A stretch of DNA of 38,129 bases from Thalassolituus marinus (GTDB lineage Bacteria; Pseudomonadota; Gammaproteobacteria; Pseudomonadales; Oceanobacteraceae), in NCBI RefSeq assembly GCF_020320395.1, contig NZ_JAEDAH010000031.1:1-38129 (forward strand), given 5' to 3'. Every line of letters starts with the position of its first letter. Within the stretch, counting starts at the first letter, position 1. Position numbers and translations under genes: made by a program. This document shows positions 7,906 through 17,124 of this stretch, piece after piece. The notes beneath the pieces were generated by a model. The model was not told where the DNA came from. It saw nothing but the letters and a program-made list of their open reading frames with translations, and did not search any database.

Positions 7906-8691
7906 ATGAAAACGTTTCAGCACAAAACTGCCCTGATCACCGGCGCCTCCGCCGGCATAGGTGAATCTTTCGCCCGTCAGCTGGCCGCAGCCGGCTGCAA
8001 TCTGGTACTGGTCGCGCGCCGGGAAGAACGCTTACAGGCGCTGAAGCAGGAACTGGAACAACAGTATCCGATCAGTGTCGAGGTACTGACGCAGGATCTG
8101 TCCGTGCCCGGTTCAGCACAGCAGCTGTTTCAGCGCACTCAGGCCCTGCCACGCCCGGTGGACCTGCTGATAAATAACGCCGGCTTTGCCCGGCACGGCA
8201 ACTTCACTGACGTCGCGCTGGACGTTCACAGCCGTATGATTGCGCTGATGGTCACCACCCTGACCGAACTGACCTGGCTTTACGCCAAAGACATGAAGCA
8301 GCGTGGCGGTGGCCACATTCTGCTGGTGTCATCGCTGCTGGGTTTTCTGCCGGGACCGGGCTTTGCCAGCTACGCCGGTAGCAAGGCGTTTGTGCTGAAC
8401 TTCGCCGAATCCCTGGCGCAGGAACTCAAGCCGCACAATATTCGCATCAGCGCCCTGTGCCCGGGCGGCACCGCCACCGAGTTTATGGATGTTGCCGGCC
8501 AGAGCATTCGCGGCATGCGCGAATTGGCCATCATGAGCAGCACGTCCGTTGCCCGCGCAGGTTTACAAGGGGTTATCCGCGGCAAGGCCAGCGTAGTGCC
8601 AGGCCTGCTGTATAAAGTATCGGTATTTGGTATCCGCTTTATTCCACGCCAGCTACAGGCGATCTTCGGTGCCATGGCCACCCGCAGTTAA
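7906..8691 (+). CDS. Short-chain dehydrogenase/reductase
   Basis: A 261-residue NAD(P)-dependent SDR of the classical type. The cofactor loop TGASAGIG is at residues 11-18, followed by the NNAG motif. The catalytic Ser is near 142, with Tyr156 and Lys160 in SYAGSK. The sequence resembles DltE/YdfG-like general oxidoreductases. The substrate cannot be read from sequence. It starts 9 bp after a putative operator and has only a weak ribosome-binding site. The divergent ArsR gene probably controls it. It ends well before the next promoter, so it is likely monocistronic. Confidence 0.9.
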   Translation: MKTFQHKTALITGASAGIGESFARQLAAAGCNLVLVARREERLQALKQELEQQYPISVEVLTQDLSVPGSAQQLFQRTQALPRPVDLLINNAGFARHGNFTDVALDVHSRMIALMVTTLTELTWLYAKDMKQRGGGHILLVSSLLGFLPGPGFASYAGSKAFVLNFAESLAQELKPHNIRISALCPGGTATEFMDVAGQSIRGMRELAIMSSTSVARAGLQGVIRGKASVVPGLLYKVSVFGIRFIPRQLQAIFGAMATRS

Positions 8692-8782
8692 GCAACACAG
8701 TCATACGCCCTGACGAAGTCGGGGCTGTCACTTCCCCGACAATTGTCTCCCTACCCGAAAACTGTCACTTTTGCCCCGCGAT

Positions 8783-8810
8783 AACCAACCTACCAGTAGG
8801 TAGGCTGGTT
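8783..8810. promoter_or_regulatory. Palindromic operator of the TetR regulator
   Basis: The 28 bp pair at 11 of 14 symmetric positions, with CCTACC and GGTAGG at the core. It lies 20 bp before the TetR start codon, the place expected for autorepression. TetR-OYE pairs are commonly regulated this way. Confidence 0.65.
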
Positions 8811-8829
8811 ACATTCACGGGAGTTCACT

Positions 8830-9426
8830 ATGGTCCGATCAGCCAACAATACACGTCAGCAACTGGTGGAGATTTCCGCCGACCTGCTGTGTCGCCGCGG
8901 CTTCTCTGGTTTCAGCTATCAGGATCTGGCCAACGAACTGGGTATTCGCAAGGCGTCGGTACACCACCACTTCCCGCAGAAAGCCGATCTGGGGCTGGCC
9001 TTGTGCGACTGGACCGAAGCCTGGTTACTGGACGGTTTTCAACATTTTGACCGGCAGGCCAAAGGCGCGGTCGACAAGCTCAACCGCTACCTGCGCGCAG
9101 CCGCCAAACACGCGTTCAACGACGATAAGCAATGCCCGATCAGTGCACTGCACAGCGACCTGCCGGTACTGTCGGAAGCCATTCAGCAACGCCTGAAAGC
9201 ACTCAGTGAAACCGAACTGAGCTGGGTAGCCGCTGTGTTTCAGCAGGGCCTCGAAAATGGCGAGTTGCAGGCACCACAGCCTGCCACTGACGCACGTGAA
9301 ATGGCCCGTCTTTTTATCGTTGCCTGCAAGGGCGCGCTGTTCTATGCGCGTCTGCTGGGACGTGAACACTTCGAACAAAGCATGGCATTACTGCTGCGTC
9401 AGTGGCTGCCACAAACACATCAATAA
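8830..9426 (+). CDS. TetR-family transcriptional regulator
   Basis: A 198-residue repressor. Residues 9-55 form the TetR helix-turn-helix domain (AADLLCRRGFSGFSYQDLANELGI then KASVHHHFPQKADL). The rest is an all-helical ligand domain. A GGGAG ribosome site stands eight bases before the ATG. It is followed 21 bp later by an old-yellow-enzyme gene on the same strand, and an imperfect 28-bp palindrome sits in its promoter. The arrangement is like NemR-NemA, where the repressor senses reactive electrophiles. Identity with NemR is not claimed. Confidence 0.92.
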   Translation: MVRSANNTRQQLVEISADLLCRRGFSGFSYQDLANELGIRKASVHHHFPQKADLGLALCDWTEAWLLDGFQHFDRQAKGAVDKLNRYLRAAAKHAFNDDKQCPISALHSDLPVLSEAIQQRLKALSETELSWVAAVFQQGLENGELQAPQPATDAREMARLFIVACKGALFYARLLGREHFEQSMALLLRQWLPQTHQ

Positions 9427-9447
9427 CCTGCACTACAGGAACAGAGA

Positions 9448-10581
9448 ATGAGCAACGTACACAGCGCTGTCAGCGCACTGTTTGAACCGATTGAACTGGG
9501 CCCACTGCAGCTGAAAAACCGCATCGCAATGGCGCCTATGACCCGTACCTTCAGCCCGGGTAACGTGCCCAATGATCTGGTGGTGGCCTACTACGCCCGC
9601 CGCGCAGAAAACGAAGTGGGTCTGATCATTACCGAAGGCACCTGTGTCAACCACAAGGCCGCGAACGGCTATCCGCGCGTACCGTTCATCTATGGCGACG
9701 ACGCTCTGGCTGGCTGGAAGAAAGTGGTTGACGCCGTACATGCCAAGGGCGGAAAAATTGCTCCACAGCTGTGGCATGTGGGCGCCATCCGTAAAGAAAA
9801 CACCGGCGCCGATCCGGATCCATCGGTACCGGGTTACAGTCCGTCTGGTCTGGTGCGTCCAGGTGTTGAAAACGGCGTTGCCATGAGCAAGGAAGATATT
9901 CAGGAAGTCATCGAAGCCTTCGCTCAGGCCGCAGAAGATTCCAAACGTATCGGCTTTGATGCAGTGGAAGTACATGGTGCACACGGCTACCTGATCGACC
10001 AGTTCTTCTGGGAAGGCAGCAACCAGCGCGATGACGAATACGGTGGCGACCTGGTTGGCCGTACGCGCTTTGCCTGCGACATCGTACGCGCCATTCGCGC
10101 ACGTGTTGGTGCCGATTACCCGATCATCTTCCGATTCTCACAGTGGAAACAGCAGGACTACAGCGCCCGCCTGTGTAACAGTGCCGAGGAACTGGATGCC
10201 TTCCTGAAACCGCTGGTTGAGGCCGGTGTGGATATCTTCCATTGCTCTACCCGTCGTTTCTGGGAAGCGGAATTTGAAGGCTCTGAACTTAACCTGGCTG
10301 GCTGGACCAAGAAGCTGACCGGTAAGCCAGTGATCACCGTAGGCAGTGTCGGCCTGAACGCCAGCTTCATTGATGAAGACAAGCGTGACATGGTGGCTCA
10401 GTCCGGTGTGGCCACCGCATCGATCGATGAACTGGGTCAGCGTATGGCACAGGGCGAATTCGATATGGTCGCCATTGGTCGTGCCCTGCTACAGGACCCG
10501 CAGTGGGTACTGAAAGTCAAAGGCGGTCGCTACGACGAGCTGGAAGACTACAGCAAAGAAGCTCTGATGCAGCTGGTATAA
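9448..10581 (+). CDS. Old yellow enzyme family NADH:flavin oxidoreductase
   Basis: A 377-residue FMN-dependent TIM-barrel ene-reductase. FEPIELGPLQLKNRIAMAPMTR at residues 11-32 is the FMN-binding N-terminus. VEVHGAHGYLIDQFF near 174 and the phosphate-binding VITVGSVGL and MVAIGRALLQDP blocks complete the family set. Such enzymes reduce activated double bonds, quinones or nitro groups. The TetR regulator just upstream suggests inducible detoxification of electrophiles. That role is inferred from context. A strong terminator follows, so this is the end of a two-gene operon. Confidence 0.9.
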   Translation: MSNVHSAVSALFEPIELGPLQLKNRIAMAPMTRTFSPGNVPNDLVVAYYARRAENEVGLIITEGTCVNHKAANGYPRVPFIYGDDALAGWKKVVDAVHAKGGKIAPQLWHVGAIRKENTGADPDPSVPGYSPSGLVRPGVENGVAMSKEDIQEVIEAFAQAAEDSKRIGFDAVEVHGAHGYLIDQFFWEGSNQRDDEYGGDLVGRTRFACDIVRAIRARVGADYPIIFRFSQWKQQDYSARLCNSAEELDAFLKPLVEAGVDIFHCSTRRFWEAEFEGSELNLAGWTKKLTGKPVITVGSVGLNASFIDEDKRDMVAQSGVATASIDELGQRMAQGEFDMVAIGRALLQDPQWVLKVKGGRYDELEDYSKEALMQLV

Positions 10582-10605
10582 CCCTCAGCGCTTATCCGTG
10601 CTCAG

Positions 10606-10632
10606 AAAGCAGCCTGCGGGCTGCTTTTCTGT
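10606..10632 (+). terminator. Terminator after the old yellow enzyme gene
   Basis: AAAGCAGCC (10606-10614) pairs with GGCTGCTTT (10619-10627) over TGCG, followed by TTCTGTTTTT. It stands 25 bp after the stop codon. Confidence 0.85.
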
Positions 10633-10764
10633 TTTTGATAAATCACTGAAAAGCACCTGTCTCTTGACCCAGATTCCTTTCTCACCGCCCATAAGGTGCG
10701 TATGATGCCGCCGCCACCAGGGAAGGGTGCTAACCTCATAAGAATCACTACCAAGAGACATCTC

Positions 10765-11355
10765 ATGCACCGTACCATGTTCGACACACCGATAGTTCGC
10801 CCCGTTCTGCGCGCGTTTTCGCTGATCACTCTGCGTCTCGCCGGCTGGAAAGTTGAGGGTGAAATCCCGGCCGATCTGAAAAAGTGTGTGATGATTGCCG
10901 CCCCTCATACCAGTAACTGGGACCTGCCTTTTACGCTGATGATTGCCTTCGCGATGAAGGCGCCGATTTACTGGATGGGCAAAGACAGTATTTTCAAACC
11001 GCCATTCCGGCGCCTGATGATGTGGATGGGAGGTGTGCCCGTCGACCGTTCAAGAGCCAACAACATGGTGCAGGCATCCATTGATGAAATGAACGCCAGC
11101 GAACAGATGTTCCTGATTGTTCCGCCGGAAGGTACCCGCAGTAAGGTCGATAGCTGGAAAACCGGTTTCTACCACATAGCGCACGGTGCCGGTGTACCGG
11201 TGCTGATGGGCTTTCTTGATTTTCAGCGTAAGCGTGGCGGCTTCCTTGGCACCTTCACCACCAGCGGCGATGCCGAAACCGATATTGCGGCGATCCGTAA
11301 ACATTACACACACATCAGCGGTAAGAAGTCCTCCCAGTTCGGGAATGGTCAGTAA
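10765..11355 (+). CDS. PlsC-like lysophospholipid acyltransferase
   Basis: A 196-residue acyltransferase. The longer frame from 10696 adds proline-rich leader with no ribosome site, so the ATG at 10765 is preferred, though its own ribosome site is weak. APHTSNWDLPF carries the HX4D catalytic motif. MGGVPVDRSR and PPEGTRS are the second and third acyltransferase blocks. Family members transfer acyl chains to lysophosphatidate or related glycerolipids at the membrane. This short subtype is usually uncharacterised. It is alone in its transcription unit, convergent with the decayed pilU gene. Confidence 0.85.
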   Translation: MHRTMFDTPIVRPVLRAFSLITLRLAGWKVEGEIPADLKKCVMIAAPHTSNWDLPFTLMIAFAMKAPIYWMGKDSIFKPPFRRLMMWMGGVPVDRSRANNMVQASIDEMNASEQMFLIVPPEGTRSKVDSWKTGFYHIAHGAGVPVLMGFLDFQRKRGGFLGTFTTSGDAETDIAAIRKHYTHISGKKSSQFGNGQ

Positions 11356-11362
11356 CAACCTT

Positions 11363-11392
11363 CCCTGTCGGACGATCACATATCCGACAGGG
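11363..11392. terminator. 10-bp hairpin between convergent genes
   Basis: CCCTGTCGGA (11363-11372) and TCCGACAGGG (11383-11392) form a perfect stem with a 10-nt loop. It overlaps the stop of the leftward pilU remnant and follows the rightward acyltransferase. It is probably a bidirectional terminator, although no U-run is present. Confidence 0.45.
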
Positions 11393-11876
11393 TTACGTCA
11401 TCCATTCCCCCGGGCGCAGCGCGCCCTGATAACTTCATCTGCACCCGCAGATTATTAGCAGAGTCGGCATTACGTAACGCCACGTCGGCATCGATCAGAC
11501 CATCCTGCACCAGCAGAAACAACGCCTGATCAAACGTCTGCATGCCATTGTTACGACTCTTCTCCATGGTTTCTTTCAGCTCCTGCAGAATCTGTGGATG
11601 GCGACTTTCCGGGAAGAAATTCAGGATGCGATCAATCGCCTGGTTAGCATTATTGGCATGCAGGGTCGACACCACCAGATGCCCGGTTTCGGCATAATTC
11701 AGCACATGCTCCATGGTTTCCTAATCGCGAATCTCACCGATCTGAATCACATCCGGGGCCTGGCGCAGATGCTTCAGCGTGCCATTGAATTTGGCGCAGG
11801 GTGGCGCACCAGTAGACAGATACAGGTCTGAGCCACCGTGCCTGGCGAGCAACGTCAGATAAGCCGTCAGGTCCAT
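11376..11876 (-). pseudogene. pilU: pilU remnant (twitching-motility ATPase), two deletions and an amber stop
   Basis: The start MDLTAYLTLLARHGGSDLYL matches the N-terminus of the PilU ATPase. After about 38 residues the sequence jumps to RQAPDVIQIGEIRD, skipping some 150 residues including the Walker A loop. A TAG (11723-11721) then interrupts GEIRD-ETMEH. The next block, YAETGHLVVSTLHANNANQAIDRILNFFPE, is clear PilT/PilU sequence. About 55 residues are then missing before EKSRNNGMQTFDQALF and the C-terminus ADSANNLRVQMKLSG. The flanks of both deletions stay in one frame. Without the Walker A region the product cannot hydrolyse ATP, so this is a dead gene. The partner pilT is not in the window. 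Confidence 0.88.
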
Positions 11877-12030
11877 ACCCCCCTGAGTGAACAGTTGCTT
11901 CCCAAAGGCTGGCACCGGAAATCCACTGCCTGACTTACCAATTACAAAAGACAGGTCAGCCAATAACCATGCGAATTTAACGGTATTGCTGGCCGCCGGA
12001 GCCAACCCGGCGGCTGTTTACGAACAACCC

Positions 12031-12942
12031 TCAGCTGAGGATAAACCTGCTTGCCTCCAGTGGTGGTGGCGGCTCGTCCCCCAGAGATTCGGCAATGGAA
12101 ATTTCATTTACCCGACAGAGGGCATCCAGCGGCAGATCGTTGGCTTCGCGTCCGAACGGTTCTTCCAGCTGCTCGGACAATGCATCCAGGCCAAAAAATG
12201 TGTAGCCAAGCAGCACAGCAAACAGCGGTGCCAGCCAGCCCAGTCCGGAAGTCAGACCAAAGGGGAGCAAGTAACAGTAAAGGTAAGCTGTGCGATGCGT
12301 CAGCACCGTGTAGGCAAAAGGCAACGGCGTCGTCGCCAGACGTTCGCTGGCCGCCTGAATAGCCGCCAGTGCCGTCAGGTGACGATCAAGCATCTGCAGT
12401 CCAATGGTATCCAGCGCCCCCTGGCGATACAGCTAACCAATATGACGGCCAGCTTCACGTAAACAATAGTCGGAGACATTACCGTGACTCAGTGCAGCAG
12501 CGGCAACATCGTCCCCCAGCCAGCGCGCCAGATCTTCACGAACATCTTCGTTGCGTAAACGTCCGCGCAGAGCGTGAAAATACCCCGCGCACAGCGCCAG
12601 CAACCAGCGCCGCTGATCGGCATGCCCGGCCAGCAGGCTTTCGCTGGTGCGTGCCAGACTGCGGATTTCATCCACCATATGACCCCATTGTTTGCGCCCT
12701 TCCCACCAGCGCTCATAGGCCGCGTTGTTACGGAAGCCGAGGAAAATCGACAATGCCACACCCAGCAATGTAAATGGCGCCGGCGAAAATTCCGGCACCT
12801 GTAACCAGGCCATATCGTGGAACAGCTGTACTAACAGGGCAAACAACAGCAGTACCGCCAGGTGCGGCAACACCACTGGCAGAATCGTGCCACGAACCAC
12901 ATACATAAGGGCCAGAGCCCCCGGACGCTGGCGAACAATCAT
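12031..12942 (-). pseudogene. Bestrophin-like (UPF0187/YneE) channel gene split by an amber codon
   Basis: The first part encodes 169 residues ([20 protein letters not shown], helix pair, FRNNAAYERWWEGRKQWG). After TAG at 12435-12433 the same frame continues with LYRQGALDTIGLQMLDRHL and the characteristic TPLPFAYTVLTHRTAYLYC and FFGLDALSEQLEEPFG blocks. Together they make one complete bestrophin-family anion channel with a single nonsense codon and no frameshift. CAG to TAG at a Gln is the simplest origin. It could be a recent mutation, a sequencing error, or read through at low level. The start overlaps the yjbQ stop by ATGA, so the two form an operon. Confidence 0.85.
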
Positions 12943-13364
12943 CGGCTTTCTCCCTGCAGGGTAATCACCAGTCGGCGACTGCCACCATGATTACGATGTT
13001 CGCACAGATAAATGCCCTGCCAGGTGCCTAAATTAAATGCTCCGTCAGTCACGGGAATAGTCAGCGACGGCCCCAGCAAGCTGGATTTTATATGGGCAGG
13101 AAGATCATCACTGCCTTCCAGCGTATGCTGATAATAAGGCTGATTTTCCGGCACCAGACGATTGAAAACCGCTTCAAAATCGCTGCGCACCGTAGGGTCA
13201 GCATTTTCATTGATCGTCAGTGACGCCGAAGTATGCTGAATAAAAATGTGCGCAAGGCCGATATTAATGCGGCTAAGTTCTGGTAACTGAGCAAGTATTT
13301 CGCCACTGATCAGATGAAAACCACGGCGCTTTTCTTTCAGTCGGATTTCTTTCTGCAACCACAT
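12939..13364 (-). CDS. yjbQ: YjbQ family protein (UPF0047)
   Basis: A 141-residue protein, the usual size of YjbQ when started at the ATG at 13364 (AGGG upstream). [24 protein letters not shown] and the C-terminal [25 protein letters not shown] are family signatures. The conserved His and acidic residues suggest a metal site. YjbQ proteins have been reported to have weak thiamine-phosphate synthase activity, and their main role is unsettled. Its stop codon overlaps the start of the bestrophin-like gene. A 9-bp inverted repeat, GTTATTCGG at 13381-13389 and CCGAATAAC at 13416-13424, lies just before the gene. Confidence 0.9.
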   Translation of the reverse strand: MWLQKEIRLKEKRRGFHLISGEILAQLPELSRINIGLAHIFIQHTSASLTINENADPTVRSDFEAVFNRLVPENQPYYQHTLEGSDDLPAHIKSSLLGPSLTIPVTDGAFNLGTWQGIYLCEHRNHGGSRRLVITLQGESR

Positions 13365-13434
13365 ACGGATTCCCTGCGCTGTTATTCGGATCGCCATTGT
13401 AGCCAGTGCACAGGGCCGAATAACACCGCAAAAA

Positions 13435-14541
13435 TCAGAAAAACGATTTCATCGGAACCGAACACCAGCTGCGGCCGGAACACATCGCCTTCACCCACAG
13501 ACGATGCATGCGGCTGTTGGTGCGACGCTCCAGCGGTTTCATCGCCTCCAGACTACGCAGAACATCGACCGATGGATAAATCACCGGCGTGGCCAGAACG
13601 TCTTTATCGACGTAGGCAACAGCGCTGTGCATCGCCGTTGGGTAAGCCAGATAATTGGAATTTTGCGCCGCAATGCGGGCTTCCATCATGTAGCGGATAA
13701 ACTGATAAGCCAGTGCCGGCTGCTCGCTGTTGGTCGGGATCGACATAATATCTATCCACATCGCCGCGCCCTGCTGCGGTATACGATAGGTCAGCGCATC
13801 ATCACCGTCGGTCTCCGCCAGGATGTCGCCGGAATAGCCCACCACCAGACACACTTTATGGGCTTTGAGATCGTCCCGATACTGGGTGGTATGCAGATAT
13901 TTTACATCGGTCAGTGCTTCACGAATCAGTTCACCGGCCTGATCGATATGCGCTTCATTCTGAGTGTTTACCGAATGGCCCAGGTAACGCAGCGCCGCGG
14001 CAAAAATCTCATCACGCTCATTAAGAAGTGCGATACCACAGGTGGACACTTTTTTGCGCAACGCTGAATTAAATAACAATGCCCAGCTGTAATCCTGTTC
14101 TTGGATACCCAGCGCCTGCAACGCTGCGGTATTCAACCCCAGGCCTGTGGTGCCCCACATATACGGAATACCATGTACTCCACCCGAGTCCTGCTGCAGA
14201 TATTCCTGCATAAGATCGCTGCGTAGATTGCCATAATCGGGCAGGCGGTTTAAATCCAGCGGCTGAATTAAGTTGGCTTCGGCCAGACGGCGCACCGTAC
14301 GTGATGCCGGAAATATCACATCAAAGCGATTTTTCGGGTTAAAAAACAGCGTGCTGAATTCATCCACACTGTTGTATTCCACATACTCGATAGTTACCTG
14401 ATGAGCAGCCTCAAACGCACTGATCACCTCGGGGTCGATGTAATCACCCCAATTCAGCACTCGTAATGTGGTGGCTGACTCAGCCTGACTGTTCAGTGCC
14501 GAAGTCAGCAGCAGGGGTAACAGAAGCCGGAAAAGACGCAT
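13435..14541 (-). CDS. Periplasmic polyamine-type substrate-binding protein (PotD/PotF-like)
   Basis: A 368-residue secreted binding protein. The ATG at 14541 follows GGAG at ideal spacing and starts a signal peptide [20 protein letters not shown]. The mature N-terminus [20 protein letters not shown] and the later FDVIFPAS and [16 protein letters not shown] blocks are typical of PotD/PotF proteins that bind spermidine or putrescine. No ABC permease or ATPase gene lies nearby, so it is an orphan receptor. The last 14 residues (after VKAM) differ from the usual short end and may be a run-on past a lost stop. A 7-bp inverted repeat (TATCTCC/GGAGATA, 14602-14617) lies 60 bp upstream and could be an operator. 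Confidence 0.85.
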   Translation of the reverse strand: MRLFRLLLPLLLTSALNSQAESATTLRVLNWGDYIDPEVISAFEAAHQVTIEYVEYNSVDEFSTLFFNPKNRFDVIFPASRTVRRLAEANLIQPLDLNRLPDYGNLRSDLMQEYLQQDSGGVHGIPYMWGTTGLGLNTAALQALGIQEQDYSWALLFNSALRKKVSTCGIALLNERDEIFAAALRYLGHSVNTQNEAHIDQAGELIREALTDVKYLHTTQYRDDLKAHKVCLVVGYSGDILAETDGDDALTYRIPQQGAAMWIDIMSIPTNSEQPALAYQFIRYMMEARIAAQNSNYLAYPTAMHSAVAYVDKDVLATPVIYPSVDVLRSLEAMKPLERRTNSRMHRLWVKAMCSGRSWCSVPMKSFF

Positions 14542-14638
14542 AAGAATCTCCGCGTTAAAAAAGGTTTCGCGGATTCTCTGTCTTTTACCAGATGGACAAT
14601 ATATCTCCGGGGAGATAGGCAAAGCGGACGCAGCGCAT

Positions 14639-14663
14639 AAAAAAGCGGGCTAAGCCCGCTTCC
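14639..14663 (-). terminator. Terminator of ffh
   Basis: AGCGGGC (14644-14650) and GCCCGCT (14654-14660) form a GC-rich stem. On the minus strand six T's follow. It stands just after the ffh stop codon. Confidence 0.85.
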
Positions 14664-14675
14664 TCTGTACGCCGA

Positions 14676-16103
14676 TCACCGCATCGGTGGCATACCGCCA
14701 CCGAAAGGACCGCCGCCTCCACCTAATGGACCGCCCGGGCCACCCATCCCACCGGGACCACCCATACCGCCCATGGCACGCATCATTTTGCGCATACCGC
14801 CTTTGGCCGTCATTTTCTTCATCATTTTCTGCATCTGGCTGTGCTGTTTCAGCACGCGGTTAACGTCCTGAATCTGGGTGCCGGAACCCGCAGCGATGCG
14901 CTTCTTGCGCGAGCCATTGATCTTGTCAGGGAACTGACGCTCCTGACGGGTCATGGAGTAAATGATGGCTTCCATCTGCTTGAAGTTTTTCTCCGCAGCA
15001 TCGGTCTGCTTCGCCATCTGCCCCAGGTTACCCATACCCGGCAGTTTCTCCAGCATGGAGGTCAGACCACCCATGTTTTTCATCTGCTGAATCTGATCAA
15101 GGAAGTCTTCCAGATCAAAGCCCTTACCGGTCTTGATCTTCTTCGCCAGCTTGTCGGCTTTCGACTTGTCGATTTTGCGCTCGGCTTCTTCGATCAGCGA
15201 CAGTACGTCACCGAGGTCGAGGATACGCGAGGCCACACGATCCGGGTGGAATGGCTCCAGGGCATCGGTCTTTTCGCCCATACCCATAAATTTGATTGGC
15301 TTACCGGTAATATGACGTACCGACAGCGCCGCACCACCGCGGGCATCACCGTCGGCCTTAGTCAGAATCACACCGGTCAGCGGCAGGGCTTCGTTAAAGG
15401 CTTTGGCGGTGTTGGCCGCGTCCTGACCTGTCATGGCATCAACCACGAACAGGGTTTCAATCGGATTGATGCCGGCGTGCAGATCCTTGATCTCTGCCAT
15501 CATCTCTTCATCGACAGCAAGACGACCTGCGGTATCCACCAGCAGCACGTCTGCAGCTGCACGCTTGGCTGCATCAATGGCACCCAGCGCAATATCCAGC
15601 GGCTTCTGATCCGGTGTTGACGGGTGGAATAAAGCACCCACATCGCCGGCCAGAGTTTCCAGCTGTTTGATCGCTGCCGGACGATACACGTCGGCAGAAA
15701 CCACCATTACCTTTTTCTTTTCACGCTCCGCCAGGAATTTAGCCAGCTTACCCACGGTGGTGGTTTTACCAGCACCCTGCAGACCCGCCATCAGCACCAC
15801 GGCCGGTGGCTGAGTGGCCAGGTTCAGCTTCTCATTGGCTTCACCCATCACCTTCTGCAGTTCTTCGTGAACAATCTTCAGGAAGATCTGGCCCGGATTC
15901 AGGCTCTTCAGTACTTCGGTACCGATGGCACGCTCTTTCACCTGATCGGTAAAGGCTTTCACCACTGGCAGGGCCACATCGGCCTCAAGCAGCGCCATGC
16001 GTACTTCTCGCACGGTGCCTTTAATGTTGTCTTCGGTCAGCTTCGCCTGGCCAGTAATGCTCTTTAACGCACTGCCAAGTCGGTCGGTAAGGCTCTCAAA
16101 CAT
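14676..16103 (-). CDS. ffh: Signal recognition particle protein Ffh
   Basis: A 475-residue SRP54 GTPase that binds 4.5S RNA and delivers nascent membrane proteins to FtsY. The start at 16103 (MFESLTDRLGSALKSITG) is the family N-terminus. The longer frame adds 61 residues of leader. The order is N domain (1-90), G domain with GLQGAGKTTTVGKLA near residue 103, DTAGR and TKADGDARGG, and a methionine-rich M domain after about 300. The C-terminus is an unusual Gly/Met/Pro tail (MGGMGGPGGMGGPGG...). ypjD and corB lie divergently next door, an order shared with many gammaproteobacteria. Confidence 0.97.
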   Translation of the reverse strand: MFESLTDRLGSALKSITGQAKLTEDNIKGTVREVRMALLEADVALPVVKAFTDQVKERAIGTEVLKSLNPGQIFLKIVHEELQKVMGEANEKLNLATQPPAVVLMAGLQGAGKTTTVGKLAKFLAEREKKKVMVVSADVYRPAAIKQLETLAGDVGALFHPSTPDQKPLDIALGAIDAAKRAAADVLLVDTAGRLAVDEEMMAEIKDLHAGINPIETLFVVDAMTGQDAANTAKAFNEALPLTGVILTKADGDARGGAALSVRHITGKPIKFMGMGEKTDALEPFHPDRVASRILDLGDVLSLIEEAERKIDKSKADKLAKKIKTGKGFDLEDFLDQIQQMKNMGGLTSMLEKLPGMGNLGQMAKQTDAAEKNFKQMEAIIYSMTRQERQFPDKINGSRKKRIAAGSGTQIQDVNRVLKQHSQMQKMMKKMTAKGGMRKMMRAMGGMGGPGGMGGPGGPLGGGGGPFGGGMPPMR

Positions 16104-16255
16104 CTTGGATGACTCATAACCGGATAAAAAAATTCGTCGCAGTATACCGCGCCCGCCACTATCCCCCAAACTCTGCAGAACGATGAGTATTGAGCGACAG
16201 GCTTTTACCTGACTTTGGCTTGTGCGAAACTGCGGCTGTTTTCCGAGGGATTGAC

Positions 16256-17053
16256 ATGTCGTTATTTGCTTTAGCCCTTCCTGCATCGTTGTTTTATCTG
16301 TTTGCGGCGTTCCGCCAGTGGCAGGCCATTACCGGCCGCAAGGCCATGAACCGCACAATCGTTCTGACCTGCACCATGATTGGCGCCCTGCTGCATCTGG
16401 GCTATATCGGTGGCAGCATGCTCGGACGCGAGCACATCAACTTCGCCATGTTCGAGGTTGGCTCACTCATTACCTGGGTGATTACCCTGCTGATTCTGTT
16501 CTCCAGCTGGCGCAAGCCGGTGGATAACCTGCTGGTCGGCCTGTTGCCGATGGCCGTTGTAGTGCTGCTCTGCGCCGCCATCAGCCAGCAGAACTCGCCA
16601 TTACCGCACCTGAGCTACGGACTCGCCTGGCACATTCTGCTGTCGATTCTGGCCTATTCAGTATTCACCATCGCTGCGGTGCAGTCGGTACTGCTCTATC
16701 TGCAGGACCTGTCGCTGAAGAAGCACCAGACCCGAGGCCTGATTCAGGCGTTGCCACCCCTGCAGACCATGGATCTGCTGCTGTTTGAAATGATCTGGCT
16801 GGGCATGATTCTGCTGACCGCAGCCTTTGCCATTGGCTGGCCGTTCGTATTTGATCTGAAAGGACAGCACCTGATCCACAAAGTGGTGTTTGCCAGCATC
16901 GGCTGGCTGGTGTTCGCCATTCTGCTGGTTGGCCGCTACCGCTTTGGCTGGCGCGGCATCATTGCCAGCCGCTGGACCCTGATTGGCACCGGCTTCCTGA
17001 TCCTGTCCTACTTCGGCACCAAATTCGTGATGGAAATTCTGCTGCAGCGCTGA
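16256..17053 (+). CDS. ypjD: Inner-membrane YpjD, CcsA/cytochrome c assembly family
   Basis: A 265-residue protein with about eight transmembrane helices. The ATG at 16256, preceded by GAGGGA, starts directly in the first helix (MSLFALALPASLFYLFAAF). The longer upstream frame overlaps the ffh leader and is rejected. The ISQQNSPLPHLSYGLAWHILLSILAYSVFTIAAVQS segment is the conserved core, with the His shared with CcsA-like haem-handling proteins. The true substrate of YpjD is unknown. Position between ffh and corB supports the assignment and suggests a link with the CorB-type transporter next door. Confidence 0.9.
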   Translation: MSLFALALPASLFYLFAAFRQWQAITGRKAMNRTIVLTCTMIGALLHLGYIGGSMLGREHINFAMFEVGSLITWVITLLILFSSWRKPVDNLLVGLLPMAVVVLLCAAISQQNSPLPHLSYGLAWHILLSILAYSVFTIAAVQSVLLYLQDLSLKKHQTRGLIQALPPLQTMDLLLFEMIWLGMILLTAAFAIGWPFVFDLKGQHLIHKVVFASIGWLVFAILLVGRYRFGWRGIIASRWTLIGTGFLILSYFGTKFVMEILLQR

Positions 17054-17124
17054 GCTGCAGCCTGTTGACACCCGGCCCTGTAGCCCTATGATGGCTGGGT
17101 GTTCATTTTTACAGGATCCCGTCC

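Noticed and set aside
11376-12942. Genome-wide recoding of TAG to an amino acid
   Set aside because: rluA ends normally at TAG and the two ambers lie in genes of which one is clearly decayed. Mutation is simpler.
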